A stretch of 64,000 nt of DNA from Bacteroidota bacterium (GTDB lineage Bacteria; Bacteroidota; Ignavibacteria; Tepidaquicellales; Tepidaquicellaceae), in assembly GCA_018266875.1 (NCBI GenBank), contig JAFDZR010000010.1, positions 9,172 through 73,171 on the forward strand, in the 5' to 3' direction. Each line of letters begins with the position of its first letter. Positions within the stretch are counted from its first letter, which is position 1. This document shows positions 41,745 to 50,831 of the stretch, piece by piece. The translations under genes and the position numbers were made by a program. The notes under the pieces are model-generated. The model did not search any database. It was not told the origin of the DNA and saw only the letters and a list, made by a program, of their open reading frames with translations.

Positions 41745-42968
41745 TTATTTCAAAAATACCATACGCTTTGTGTAATAATTTTTTCCGTCAATATTCAGCG
41801 AATAAAAATACACACCGCTCGCAAAACCACTGCCGTCGAATTCAACGGAATATGAACCCGCATTCTTTTTTTCATTCACTAATTCTTCTACTTCATTCCC
41901 CAGCACGTCATACACAATTAACTTTGCAAAACCCGTAACTCGTAACTCGTAACTAATAACTGTCTTTGGATTAAACGGATTCGGATAATTCTGGGAGAGA
42001 GTATAATCATCCGATATTTCAGAACTCACATTTGAAATATTTGTAATGACTCCCCCGCCGTCTGTCGTTCTGAGAATAGTCCCATTATCTCCGCATGCAT
42101 ATCCGCTGTTGTCATTCAGATAAAAAAATACTGAATGCAGATCTTCGGAAGTGCCGCTTATCTGTCTCCCCCATGTATTACCGCCGTCAGTAGTCTTCAG
42201 AATAAGTCCGCTGTCGCCTGCGCAGTAAACCTTGCTGGTGTTGTTAATTGAATATTCAACCGATCTGATATTTTGCGAAGTAAAGCTGTTCTGAGTAAAC
42301 CAGTTTGCACCGGAATTTGTACTCCGCAGAATAACTCCGTTCGCTCCGACTGCAATGTCTCTTGCGCCGAAAAGAGGTACGCCGTAAAGATCATCCGATA
42401 ATCCTGAATTCATAATACTCCAGGACTGTCCGAGATTGATACCGCTGATCACTGTGCCGTTTTTTCCGACTGCATAATATCCGAATGAACCCGAAACTCC
42501 GTAAAGATTTTCCGTAACGGGACTGCTGACTGAAAACCAGTTCAGACCATTATCCGTGCTTTTAAAAATCACTCCGCTGTCACCGACTGCAACAAATCCG
42601 AAATCCGATATATCCCGCAGAGTTTTATCAGTATTCAAGCTGATGGGATTCCATTCTGTACCGCTGTTAGTCGAGTAAAGCATAGTCCCGTTTTCCCCGC
42701 AGGCAAAGACCGGACTGCCGGAGATTTCCATGAATACAATCGCGAACAGATCGGCCGTCGTTCCGCTGTTCTGCTGAATCCAGCTGCTGCCGCCGTTTGA
42801 AGTATAAAGTATAACTCCGTTTTCACCGCACGTCCATGCAATGTTATTATTGCCGTGATTCGAATTTATCGAATAAAGATTTGCAGTTACAGGAGTGTTC
42901 TGTTTTATCCATCCAGCAAATATATTAATGGGAATTAATATTGAAATGATAATTATAAGCGAACTCAT
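41745..42968 (-). CDS. Secreted YCF48-like repeat protein with T9SS sorting domain
   Basis: 407 aa. A signal peptide (about 1-18) is followed by seven repeats of the form AVGxxGvIlrStnxGxnW (GVILYTSNGGSSW, TMLYSTNSGTEW, VIFKSTDNGLNW, LILKTTDGGNTW). The C-terminal T9SS type A domain contains QNYPNPFNPKTVISYELRV, KLIVYDVLGNEV, GVYFYSL and KRMVFLK. The same architecture occurs at 27422-28687. It is a probable cell-surface or secreted beta-propeller with unknown ligand. It is divergent from nothing close and is isolated by repeats on its 3' side. Confidence 0.86.
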   Translation of the reverse strand: MSSLIIIISILIPINIFAGWIKQNTPVTANLYSINSNHGNNNIAWTCGENGVILYTSNGGSSWIQQNSGTTADLFAIVFMEISGSPVFACGENGTMLYSTNSGTEWNPISLNTDKTLRDISDFGFVAVGDSGVIFKSTDNGLNWFSVSSPVTENLYGVSGSFGYYAVGKNGTVISGINLGQSWSIMNSGLSDDLYGVPLFGARDIAVGANGVILRSTNSGANWFTQNSFTSQNIRSVEYSINNTSKVYCAGDSGLILKTTDGGNTWGRQISGTSEDLHSVFFYLNDNSGYACGDNGTILRTTDGGGVITNISNVSSEISDDYTLSQNYPNPFNPKTVISYELRVTGFAKLIVYDVLGNEVEELVNEKKNAGSYSVEFDGSGFASGVYFYSLNIDGKNYYTKRMVFLK

Positions 42969-43128
42969 TTTGTTTTTTCTGTAAAAATAATTTTACTGAA
43001 CTCAGAAAACAAATTATCTTTGCATTAAAACGTAGGAATCAAATTCTGTACTATTAATATCGGATTCTAATAAAAACTGTTACAGCTACCATCAAATCTT
43101 TTCCTGAAAATAATCTCTACTTTACAAT

Positions 43129-43887
43129 TTACAATCGACCATAGTACACAATAGTGTCGTATTCCATTTTTACCTTTCCGTCCGACTGATATTTATCAAA
43201 TAACTTTTCCAGAGCTTTCAGCATTTCAGCGCAGACGGGATCATTTTCATTCGGCATGTATGAACTCGAAAGCACCCTGCCTTTGAGACCTTCATAATCA
43301 AAATCCTGAAAGTTATAAAAACTTTTCACTGATATTTCTTCCGGATTGAAAAAATTCTTAATAACATCCTCATTCACGTTTTCGTGATTTACTTTTTCAT
43401 AGTCGGTTCCGAACTTTAAGAGAAATTCATCATAATCATTCATAAATCCTTCACGGTAAATCCTGGAATTCCATATTATGAACAACTGTCCGTTATCTCT
43501 CAGGATCCTTTGAAATTCAGGTCTGCATTTCTTTAGATCAAACCAGTGAAAAGCCTGACCTGCGATAATGAAGTCAACGGATTTCTCTCCCAGTCCGGTA
43601 TTTTCCGCCGGAGCATTTATGCTGATAAAATTTTTCTCGGATGCAAAAAGCTTTTCTGCCGCGGTTCTCATTTCTATATTCGGCTCGATCGCATAAACAG
43701 TATTACCGTTATTTACAAACAGCTCCGAAGAAATTCCGGTACCAGAACCTATGTCGGCAATTATACTGCTCTGCTTCAGACCGCACCCTTCCTTCATGAA
43801 ATTAATCAGCGCATCGGGATAATGCGGACGGTATTTCACATAATTCCCAACTCTGTCTGAGAATCTTTCCTTTGGATCTGTCTTCAT
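43129..43887 (-). CDS. Class I SAM-dependent methyltransferase
   Basis: 252 aa. SAM-binding motif I is IADIGSGTGISSEL (about 43-56), followed by an acidic residue in AIEPNIEM, then the motif IV region VDFIIAGQAFHWFD and a typical QRILRDNGQLFIIW strand. The pattern is that of the UbiE/Methyltransf_11 group, with the N-terminal FSDRVGNYVKYRPHYP often seen in small-molecule methyltransferases. The substrate is unknown. It is a single gene, divergent from the M14 carboxypeptidase. Confidence 0.9.
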   Translation of the reverse strand: MKTDPKERFSDRVGNYVKYRPHYPDALINFMKEGCGLKQSSIIADIGSGTGISSELFVNNGNTVYAIEPNIEMRTAAEKLFASEKNFISINAPAENTGLGEKSVDFIIAGQAFHWFDLKKCRPEFQRILRDNGQLFIIWNSRIYREGFMNDYDEFLLKFGTDYEKVNHENVNEDVIKNFFNPEEISVKSFYNFQDFDYEGLKGRVLSSSYMPNENDPVCAEMLKALEKLFDKYQSDGKVKMEYDTIVYYGRL

Positions 43888-43971
43888 TTTATTGATTTAA
43901 AATTGATACTAATATTATTACCTTAAAGCCTGAAACTGAATTTTGAAAAAGTTCTTAAAATTAATTTTAAT

Positions 43972-46392
43972 ATGAAATACATATTATTACCTGCTCTGAT
44001 ATCAGCAATATTCATTATTCTATTATCTGCGGATTTCAAAAGCTCCGCGGAAAATATTTCAGACTCGGATCCTCTTTCCACATACACTGAAGTAAAAATT
44101 AATATTACCTCAAAAAACGACATACAGCTTTTACAGCAGAATGACATTACCGTTGAACATTACTCAGGCAATATTTCAACAGGCATTACACTCGTTATAA
44201 ATCAGGAGGAACTGGCGAGACTTAAGAATACCGGTCTGAACTATGACGTTGTCATTCCGGACGTCGGAAAATATTACGCCGGAAAAAGAGCTCCTTCCAT
44301 AAACGAACTGCAGAAAAGTTTTGAGATAATGAATACGGATAATGTTACAGGATTTTCTTTCGGCAGCATGGGAGGATTTTATACATACAATGAAGTTGTA
44401 CAGAAGCTTGACTCCATGAGGCTTGTATATCCCAATCTCATTTCCGTAAAGCAGAATATTGGGACAACGGCTGAGAACCGAACTATATGGGCTGTAAAGA
44501 TCTCTGATAATCCTGACGTCAATGAATCCTCAACCGAACCTTCTGTATATTTTGACGCGCTTCATCATGCCCGCGAACCGCAGGCAATGGCATGCGCAAT
44601 TTATTTTATGTATTACCTGCTTGAGAATTACGGAACCAATCCCGAAGTAACATATCTGCTAAATAACCGGGAGATATTTTTCGTGCCGGTTGTTAATGCA
44701 GACGGTTATGTTTACAATCAGACTACAAATCCGAACGGCGGGGGAAGCTGGAGAAAGAACAGAAGGAATAACGGCTCATGCTTTGGAGTGGACCTGAACA
44801 GAAATTATCCTTACGGCTGGGGAGATAACACCGGCTCAAGCAGTGATCCGTGCTCGGAAACTTACCGCGGACCTGTTGCAACGTCGGAGCCGGAAGCGCA
44901 GGCAGTGATTAATTTCGTTCAGCAGATAAGACCTAAGATCTCTTTTTCTATGCATTCTGTTGCCGGAAGATATCTCAATCCTTACGGTTATAACGATTCT
45001 GCTATTAACTATGAGATCTATTCAGAGTTCTCATCTGATTTCGCTTCATCGAATAATTACACTTACGGAACTGTATCTGAAATGCTGAATTATTATTCAA
45101 GCGGAACTACAAGAGATTACATGCATTCAGTCGGGACCTACGCCTGGACGCCTGAAGTAGGAGGCACAGGTTTCTGGAATTCACAATCTCAGATCATTCC
45201 CGTAGCAAGCGAGAATGTCTATGCGATGAAATATCTCTCATGGGTGGCAGGCGCTTTTACGGATTTTCAGAATTACAGAATACCTGGCAGCGGATACGTT
45301 CAGAGAAATGACACACTTTCGCTTGAGATCGGACTTAAGAACAGAGGTCTTTCACAGACTGCAAAAAATGTTACCGTTGAAGTGACTACGAATTATCCCA
45401 ATGCCGTTCCCCTGAATACAATCATAAATTATGACAGCATTCCTGCAAGACAGTCGAAATACAATATTTCAAATGCCGTAAAATTCAGATTAACTTCCGC
45501 TGCAAATTATATGGATGAGATGAATTATTTTATTTCCGTAAAACAGGAAGGGATACAGACTTCGTTTGATACAATTAAAATCACTGTTGGAAAAACCGTA
45601 ACTTTGTTTTCCGACAATGCCGAAAACGGAAGATCGCACTGGACTACAGCCGGAACAGGCGTGGCGTGGGATACGACTTTCATAGATCCGGTATCGGGTA
45701 ATAAGAATTTCGCAGATTCGCGTTACGGGAATTCCGCGGACAATACAAATAATACATTTATGCTTCTTGATACAATTGATCTGACAGGCGTAAATAATCC
45801 GAGAATTGAATTCACGGCTAAATGGGCTGATGAAGTTACATTTGATTATTCAAGGATACAGGTAAGCTCGAATTTCGGCAGTACATGGACAAGTATGAAC
45901 GGCAGAAACACAAGGGTGGTTTCAGGACAGCCTTCTTTCACTGACATAAAACACTGGCGTAATGAACAGATAAATCTGAATGCTTTCATCGGTCAGAGGA
46001 TAAAGATCCGGTTCACTCATTTCACTGACGGCGGCGTACCCGGAGACGGATTTTATTTTGATAATTTCAGAGTTGTCGATTACAGGGACATTCCTACTTC
46101 GGTCAGTCAGACAAGCGCTTCTCTGCCATTGAGATACAGTCTATCTCAGAATTTTCCGAATCCGTTCAACCCAAGAACAGTTATTAGTTACGAGTTGCAA
46201 TTTAATAGTTTTGCGAAGCTGGTTGTGTATGATGTGCTTGGGAATGAAGTCGCTGTTTTAGTAAATGAAAAACAGGATGCGGGAAATTTTTCGGTTGAGT
46301 TTGACGCAAGTGGGTATGCCAGCGGAATATATTTTTATAAGCTGACCGCAGGGAATTTTGTTCAGACAAAAAAAATGTCGCTGGTTAAGTAA
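43972..46392 (+). CDS. Secreted M14 zinc carboxypeptidase with T9SS sorting domain
   Basis: 806 aa. After a signal peptide and a propeptide-like region comes the M14 domain (about 135-430): zinc ligands HHARE (His199, Glu202) and SMHS (His), substrate-binding Arg in WRKNRRNN and LNRNYP, and a catalytic Glu in WTPEVG. A CARDB-like domain follows, then a jelly-roll region (NAENGRSHWTTAG ... FYFDNFRVVD) and a T9SS type A tail (QNFPNPFNPRTVISYEL, KKMSLVK). The enzyme removes C-terminal residues from proteins outside the cell, presumably for nutrition. It is complete and very typical of T9SS-exported proteases. Confidence 0.93.
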   Translation: MKYILLPALISAIFIILLSADFKSSAENISDSDPLSTYTEVKINITSKNDIQLLQQNDITVEHYSGNISTGITLVINQEELARLKNTGLNYDVVIPDVGKYYAGKRAPSINELQKSFEIMNTDNVTGFSFGSMGGFYTYNEVVQKLDSMRLVYPNLISVKQNIGTTAENRTIWAVKISDNPDVNESSTEPSVYFDALHHAREPQAMACAIYFMYYLLENYGTNPEVTYLLNNREIFFVPVVNADGYVYNQTTNPNGGGSWRKNRRNNGSCFGVDLNRNYPYGWGDNTGSSSDPCSETYRGPVATSEPEAQAVINFVQQIRPKISFSMHSVAGRYLNPYGYNDSAINYEIYSEFSSDFASSNNYTYGTVSEMLNYYSSGTTRDYMHSVGTYAWTPEVGGTGFWNSQSQIIPVASENVYAMKYLSWVAGAFTDFQNYRIPGSGYVQRNDTLSLEIGLKNRGLSQTAKNVTVEVTTNYPNAVPLNTIINYDSIPARQSKYNISNAVKFRLTSAANYMDEMNYFISVKQEGIQTSFDTIKITVGKTVTLFSDNAENGRSHWTTAGTGVAWDTTFIDPVSGNKNFADSRYGNSADNTNNTFMLLDTIDLTGVNNPRIEFTAKWADEVTFDYSRIQVSSNFGSTWTSMNGRNTRVVSGQPSFTDIKHWRNEQINLNAFIGQRIKIRFTHFTDGGVPGDGFYFDNFRVVDYRDIPTSVSQTSASLPLRYSLSQNFPNPFNPRTVISYELQFNSFAKLVVYDVLGNEVAVLVNEKQDAGNFSVEFDASGYASGIYFYKLTAGNFVQTKKMSLVK

Positions 46393-46456
46393 ATTTCAAA
46401 TTTCAAATTTCAAATTTCAAATAAGAAAAGTTTGGATGTGTTTTTTACTTAATAGA

Positions 46457-46568
46457 TTCCCGCCAGGAACAGACTGTCCGAAAACAATGGGAATGCCTCT
46501 AAGTCTCTAAGACTCAAAGAAAAATAATTTAATACAAACCACTTTGAGCCTTCGAGCCTTTGAGGCAG
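46457..46568. repeat. Palindromic intergenic repeat, 3'-truncated copy
   Basis: It has the outer arm TTCCCGCCAGGAACAGACTG + TCCGAAAAC, an inner arm GCCTCTAAGTCTCTAAGACTC, and an inverse inner arm GAGCCTTCGAGCCTTTGAGGC ending at about 46566. The inverse outer arm is missing, where the cupin gene begins. It separates the convergent M14 peptidase and cupin genes. Confidence 0.65.
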
Positions 46569-46590
46569 AGGTTACAGGACTTAAAAAGTT

Positions 46591-46908
46591 TCAGAAATGC
46601 ACAGCAAGCCAGATGCACTTTGGTTCTGAGGATGTCTTTTCAACTCTGTGCCTTACTCCTGCAGGTATGAATAAATGATCACCTGCATTTAGAACAAAAT
46701 CTCTTCCGTCTGAAAAAGAAATCACCGCATTTCCAGTGATCAGAATTACCCATTCGTTCCTTTCCTGTTCGAGCCAACTGCCCTCAGGAGTTGCGTGACC
46801 TTCAGAGATGATCCTTTCTATTTCAATTGTTTCACCGGAATATAACGGCTGAAATAATTCAAACTTTTTATTCAGCCCGGCCGGTATTTCAAATAAATTA
46901 TTTTCCAT
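46591..46908 (-). CDS. Small cupin domain protein
   Basis: 105 aa forming a single cupin beta barrel: GDHLFIPAGVRHRVE (motif 2, with His) after a motif 1 region without the full GxxxHxH pattern. Small cupins of this type can be sugar or metal-binding proteins or regulators. The substrate is unknown. The gene is alone, convergent with the M14 carboxypeptidase and downstream of the fatty acid hydroxylase-like gene on the same strand, from which a terminator separates it. Confidence 0.75.
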   Translation of the reverse strand: MENNLFEIPAGLNKKFELFQPLYSGETIEIERIISEGHATPEGSWLEQERNEWVILITGNAVISFSDGRDFVLNAGDHLFIPAGVRHRVEKTSSEPKCIWLAVHF

Positions 46909-46945
46909 AAAACGGATTTTTAAAAATTTTAATTAAAATCATAAG

Positions 46946-47000
46946 TAAAAAACAAAACCCCTTTCCAATTTCCTCTGAAGGAAAAATAAAAAGGGGCAGA
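46946..47000 (-). terminator. Terminator after the fatty acid hydroxylase-like gene
   Basis: CCCCTT (46958-46963) pairs with AAGGGG (46991-46996), extended by A/T pairs. On the minus strand the hairpin is followed by TTTTGTTTTTT. It starts about 20 bp after the stop at 47020. Confidence 0.65.
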
Positions 47001-47019
47001 TAAATTTTAAATAAAAACC

Positions 47020-47670
47020 CTATTTCTTTGAATCAGCAAGTTCGGAAACATTTTTCTCTTTTACATGATCCGGAACCGTGCCGAGAACATAATCCCATAA
47101 AGGATTGCTTACTCCGTATGCCGTATGGTCGTCTCCGTAATGATGTTTCAGATGATATGTCTTAAGGAACTTACCTATCTTACTGTTCATTTTAAAATGA
47201 TGTGTAGCGTAATGAATAGTATCATAGGCGACATATCCCAGAACAAATCCTGAGAATATTAAAAGATAATACGGACCGAACAAAAACTTAAAAGTGAAAA
47301 AGAAAAGCGTTGCAAGCGGAATGCTGACAAGCAGAGGCATGACAAGTCTTGTAGCGTCCCTCGGATAATCGTGATGAATACCATGCACGAGAAAATGAAC
47401 CCTTTTTCCTGTTTCGGATTTCGGTTCATAGTGGAAAGCCCATCTGTGAATCACATACTCCATCAGTGTCCAGAGAAGGATCCCGCTAAGAAAACTAAAG
47501 ACGGATGAGATAAAGGATAATTCCAGAGAACCCATATATGCCGTAACAATAATTACGGGAATAAAGACAAACAAAGGAGTTGCCGGATGTATATGTGAAA
47601 AATACTCCAGAAAAGGGTTTTTAAATAATCTTATAGTTTCATTCTTATTTGATACGAATTTAGCCATCAC
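47020..47670 (-). CDS. Fatty acid hydroxylase / sterol desaturase family membrane protein
   Basis: 216 aa. The eight-histidine di-iron pattern of the family is visible: HRWAFH, HGIHHDYP, HYATHHF and HLKHHYGDDHTAYG. Several hydrophobic segments lie between (about 32-55, 60-75, 120-160). Relatives hydroxylate fatty acyl chains (for example 2-hydroxylation of sphingolipids) or carotenoid rings. The GVSNPLWDYVLGT ending is typical for the fatty-acid 2-hydroxylase group. The enzyme sits in the inner membrane and needs an electron donor, not seen nearby. Confidence 0.9.
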   Translation of the reverse strand: MMAKFVSNKNETIRLFKNPFLEYFSHIHPATPLFVFIPVIIVTAYMGSLELSFISSVFSFLSGILLWTLMEYVIHRWAFHYEPKSETGKRVHFLVHGIHHDYPRDATRLVMPLLVSIPLATLFFFTFKFLFGPYYLLIFSGFVLGYVAYDTIHYATHHFKMNSKIGKFLKTYHLKHHYGDDHTAYGVSNPLWDYVLGTVPDHVKEKNVSELADSKK

Positions 47671-47744
47671 TTGATTTTTTTTACATTTTGTTATGCAAAA
47701 ATAAGTAATTCAAAATTGTATATAAACCCTATTTTAATTACAAT

Positions 47745-48113
47745 TTATTTCCCGGCTTTTAACAGATCCCTTATTTCAGTAAGAAGAATTTCTTCTTTCG
47801 GCGGTTCGGCAGGAGCTGCTTCTTCTTTCTTGCGTATACTGTTTATTCCCTTTACAATCAGAAACAGCACAAATGCAATGATCAGAAAATTTATTACCGC
47901 CTGAATGAATTTCCCGTAAGTTATCACAGCGCTGCCTATTGTTACAGACAACCCGCTGAAATTAATTCCGCCTATTATAATTCCGATTACAGGCATCAGC
48001 AGATCAGCTACTACTGATCCTACAATTGCCCCGAATGCTCCGCCTATTATCACACCAATAGCCAGATCAAGAGCGTTACCTTTAGAGATGAACTCTTTAA
48101 ATTCTTTTATCAT
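47745..48113 (-). CDS. mscL: Large-conductance mechanosensitive channel
   Basis: 122 aa, normal length is about 130. The first transmembrane helix has the hallmark [20 protein letters not shown], followed by the pore-lining and periplasmic part, a second helix ([18 protein letters not shown]), and a charged cytoplasmic bundle with [10 protein letters not shown] at the end. It opens under membrane tension to release solutes in hypo-osmotic shock. It is 39 bp downstream of the ppx-like gene and may be read from the same operon. Confidence 0.97.
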   Translation of the reverse strand: MIKEFKEFISKGNALDLAIGVIIGGAFGAIVGSVVADLLMPVIGIIIGGINFSGLSVTIGSAVITYGKFIQAVINFLIIAFVLFLIVKGINSIRKKEEAAPAEPPKEEILLTEIRDLLKAGK

Positions 48114-48152
48114 ATTATTTTTAATTGGTAAGCAAATATAATAAAAATATTA

Positions 48153-49091
48153 CTAATTAAATTCATTCAAATTCAGCATCAATCCGTACCTCAGACCTTT
48201 TGCCGAAACAATTATTTCTTCAAGTGAGAAATGGTTCATAATTTCCAGCAGAATAAGTATTCCGCTTATTATCACATCGCTTCTGCCTTTCATATAACTT
48301 CCGAGACCCGATCTTTCTTCATTGTTCATTTTCAGGAGTTTGTTCAGGACATTGATTATGTCCTCTCTTTTTAAAACATCTTTATGAATAATATTTTCGT
48401 CAAACTCCTTTAAACCGTTAATTAAAGCCGACAAGGTTGTCAGCGTTCCTGCAACTCCTGCTAGTGTTTTCCCTTTCAGCATCGATCCGTCATAATTCTC
48501 AAATACTTTTTTAATATCGTTCCGGGCTTTCTGCAGACTTTCCTCTGTTATTAAAGGAATGTCATATTCGTTGCTGAAAAAATTTTCATAAAGTCTTACC
48601 GATCCGGCATTGAAACTGATGTTCATCAGAATTCCGGACTCCTTCCATGATATCTCCGTGCTTCCTCCGCCTATGTCTATCACTGCATATTCTTTATTTC
48701 CATTGAGATCGTAAACAGCACCTTCATAAGAGTAACGCGCTTCGTCATTTCCGGAAATAATTTTTATTTCAATACCTGTCCTGGATTTTATAAATGCTGC
48801 AAACTCTCTGCTGTTTGAGGCATCCCGCATAGCGCTTGTTCCGAATGCATAAATTTTTCCGGCACCGTAACTTTGGGATAATGATTTGTACATGCTGAAA
48901 ATATCTGCTGTTGTTTTAAAACTTTCCCCGGATATTTTTCCGGTTATATAAAGATCTTTACCGAGACGCGGTATCTCCTGCGCCTCAAATATTTTTTCAG
49001 GTTTACCGTTACTAAGGGAAGCAATAAGAAGGAGGCAGGTGTTTGTTCCGAGGTCAATCACAGAAAATATATTTTTAAACTCTGACTGCAT
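48153..49091 (-). CDS. Ppx/GppA family phosphatase
   Basis: 312 aa, the short two-domain form. The phosphate-1 motif is FSVIDLGTNTCLLLIA (about 9-24), and the phosphate-2 motif is YAVIDIGGGSTEISW (about 135-149), as in the actin-like fold of exopolyphosphatases and pppGpp phosphohydrolases. The short form lacks the C-terminal HD domain. It hydrolyses polyphosphate or pppGpp; the sequence alone does not say which. The start overlaps the end of prmA by 17 bp, so they are co-translated. Confidence 0.92.
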   Translation of the reverse strand: MQSEFKNIFSVIDLGTNTCLLLIASLSNGKPEKIFEAQEIPRLGKDLYITGKISGESFKTTADIFSMYKSLSQSYGAGKIYAFGTSAMRDASNSREFAAFIKSRTGIEIKIISGNDEARYSYEGAVYDLNGNKEYAVIDIGGGSTEISWKESGILMNISFNAGSVRLYENFFSNEYDIPLITEESLQKARNDIKKVFENYDGSMLKGKTLAGVAGTLTTLSALINGLKEFDENIIHKDVLKREDIINVLNKLLKMNNEERSGLGSYMKGRSDVIISGILILLEIMNHFSLEEIIVSAKGLRYGLMLNLNEFN

Positions 49092-49926
49092 AAATACCTA
49101 TCCATTCTGAGCTGACCTGCATGTCAATGATTTCAAAATCATACTGAACAAGATGTTCAAGTATATCCTGATCTTCGCTGATAAGTATTCCCGACAGAAA
49201 AAGTTTGCTTCCTTTTTTCATCATACCGGAAATTCTTTCGATATTTTCAAGGATAACGCTTCTGATAATATTTGCGCAGACAATATCGTAAATTTCATCT
49301 CCGCCTGCTTCGAGGCTTCCATTTACGAATTTAATATTTTTGTGAACATTGTTTATTTTCGCATATTCCTTTGCGTTGGCAATTGAGTCTGCATCAATAT
49401 CAACAGCGAGAGCTTTTTTCACACCTAATTTAATTCCCGCAATGGAAAGTATACCTGTGCCGCAGCCGAAGTCAAATAAATATTGCTCGCTGCCTTCCAG
49501 ATATTCGGACATTAGTTCAAGCACTAGCTGTGTCGTTTCGTTGTGTCCTGTCCCGAATGACATTTTCGGGTCGATCTCAATAAGGATCTTTCCTTCATGA
49601 TCCTTCAGTTCGTCTTTTTTCCAGGAAGGATAGATAATCATTTTATCACTGATGTAAACAGGTTCGACTGATCTTTCCCATTCATGATTCCAGTTTTTAT
49701 TTTCAAGCAGTTCCGAAGTTATATCTTTCTTCTTAACTGATCCGCTTAAGACAAGTGTTTTGATCAGTGAATCCAATTCCTCCTTTGCATCTTCCGGCAT
49801 GTTTAATATTATCTGTCCGTTCTCTTCGAGAATATTTTCAACGCCTTCCATGTATAGCTGATTCATTATCTCTTCATAGTTAGACTTGCCGAAGGAAATC
49901 CTTATCTCAAAATATTTATCTTTCAT
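49075..49926 (-). CDS. prmA: Ribosomal protein L11 methyltransferase
   Basis: 283 aa from the ATG at 49926. A longer frame begins at 49974 inside folD but adds 16 unlikely residues, and AAAGGAGTC lies just before the chosen ATG. The SAM domain has LFDFGCGTGILSIAGIKLG (motif I) and DPKMSFGTGHNETTQ, the PrmA signature region, plus VCANIIRSVI (motif IV, N-x-x). The N-terminal ~90 residues form the L11-recognition domain. It methylates lysines and the N-terminus of ribosomal protein L11. The start overlaps folD by 11 bp. It is complete. Confidence 0.95.
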   Translation of the reverse strand: MKDKYFEIRISFGKSNYEEIMNQLYMEGVENILEENGQIILNMPEDAKEELDSLIKTLVLSGSVKKKDITSELLENKNWNHEWERSVEPVYISDKMIIYPSWKKDELKDHEGKILIEIDPKMSFGTGHNETTQLVLELMSEYLEGSEQYLFDFGCGTGILSIAGIKLGVKKALAVDIDADSIANAKEYAKINNVHKNIKFVNGSLEAGGDEIYDIVCANIIRSVILENIERISGMMKKGSKLFLSGILISEDQDILEHLVQYDFEIIDMQVSSEWIGIYAVRV

Positions 49927-50800
49927 AAACGACTCCTTTTGCTGAATCAAGAGTATTACGAAGCAGCATTGCAATTGTCATCGGACCGACTCCTCCGGGA
50001 ACAGGCGTTATCATTCCGCATTTTTCAAAACAATCTTCATAATCAACGTCTCCAGTAATTCTGTATCCCGATTTTGCGCTGCTGTCTTCCACTCTGTTGA
50101 TTCCGACATCAAATATCACGCATCCTTCCTTTATGTAATCTTTTTTTATATAATTTGCCTTACCTATTGCGGCTATGAGAATATCCGCCTGTGACGAAAT
50201 CAGTTTCATGTCGGGAGTTTTGCTGTGTGAAACTGTTACTGTGCAGTTATAATCTTTTCTGAGAAGAAGAGCCGCTACCGGCTTTCCGACTATGTTGCTT
50301 CTGCCGATGACTACCGAATGTTTTCCGGAAGTTTCAATTTTTTCCCTTTTCAGCATTTCAACAATTCCCAGAGGAGTGCACGGAACAAAACATTTTTCAC
50401 CTATGGATAAATTTCCTGCATTGACGGGATGGAATCCGTCCACGTCTTTTTTAAAATTTATAGATTCAATAATTTTCCGTGTATCGAGATGCACCGGCAG
50501 CGGGAGCTGCATTAGTATTCCGTGAATCTTATCATCTTTATTGAATTTTTCTATCAGACTTAAAAGTTCTTTTTCGGCAACGTTTTCAGAAAGATGTTCC
50601 GTTACCGAATAGAAACCGGCTTCTTCGCATGCCTTTCCTTTATTACGCACATATACTTTTGAAGCGGGATTATCACCGGCAATTATGAATGCAAGCCCAG
50701 GAGTAATTCCTTTTTCTCTTTTTAGAATTTCCGTTTGGGCTTTTACTTCATTTCTTATCTCAACGGAAATACTTTTTCCGTCTATGATTTTATTCTGCAT
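49916..50800 (-). CDS. folD: Methylenetetrahydrofolate dehydrogenase / cyclohydrolase
   Basis: 294 aa. Family signatures are all present: the catalytic Lys region YVRNKGKACEEAGF, QLPLPVHLD, the NADP-binding VVIGRSNIVGKPVAALL and the C-terminal PGGVGPMTIAMLLRNT. The bifunctional enzyme interconverts 5,10-methylene- and 10-formyl-tetrahydrofolate in the cytoplasm. It is third in the operon S9 peptidase, carA, folD, prmA, ppx. The gap after carA is 31 bp and the end overlaps prmA by 11 bp. Confidence 0.97.
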   Translation of the reverse strand: MQNKIIDGKSISVEIRNEVKAQTEILKREKGITPGLAFIIAGDNPASKVYVRNKGKACEEAGFYSVTEHLSENVAEKELLSLIEKFNKDDKIHGILMQLPLPVHLDTRKIIESINFKKDVDGFHPVNAGNLSIGEKCFVPCTPLGIVEMLKREKIETSGKHSVVIGRSNIVGKPVAALLLRKDYNCTVTVSHSKTPDMKLISSQADILIAAIGKANYIKKDYIKEGCVIFDVGINRVEDSSAKSGYRITGDVDYEDCFEKCGMITPVPGGVGPMTIAMLLRNTLDSAKGVVYER

Positions 50801-50831
50801 TTGAAATTAATTTTAAATCCAAAGTTTTAAT

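Noticed and set aside
49927-49974. Upstream extension of prmA
   Set aside because: The extra 16 residues lie within folD, do not resemble PrmA N-termini, and a good ribosome site precedes the ATG at 49926.
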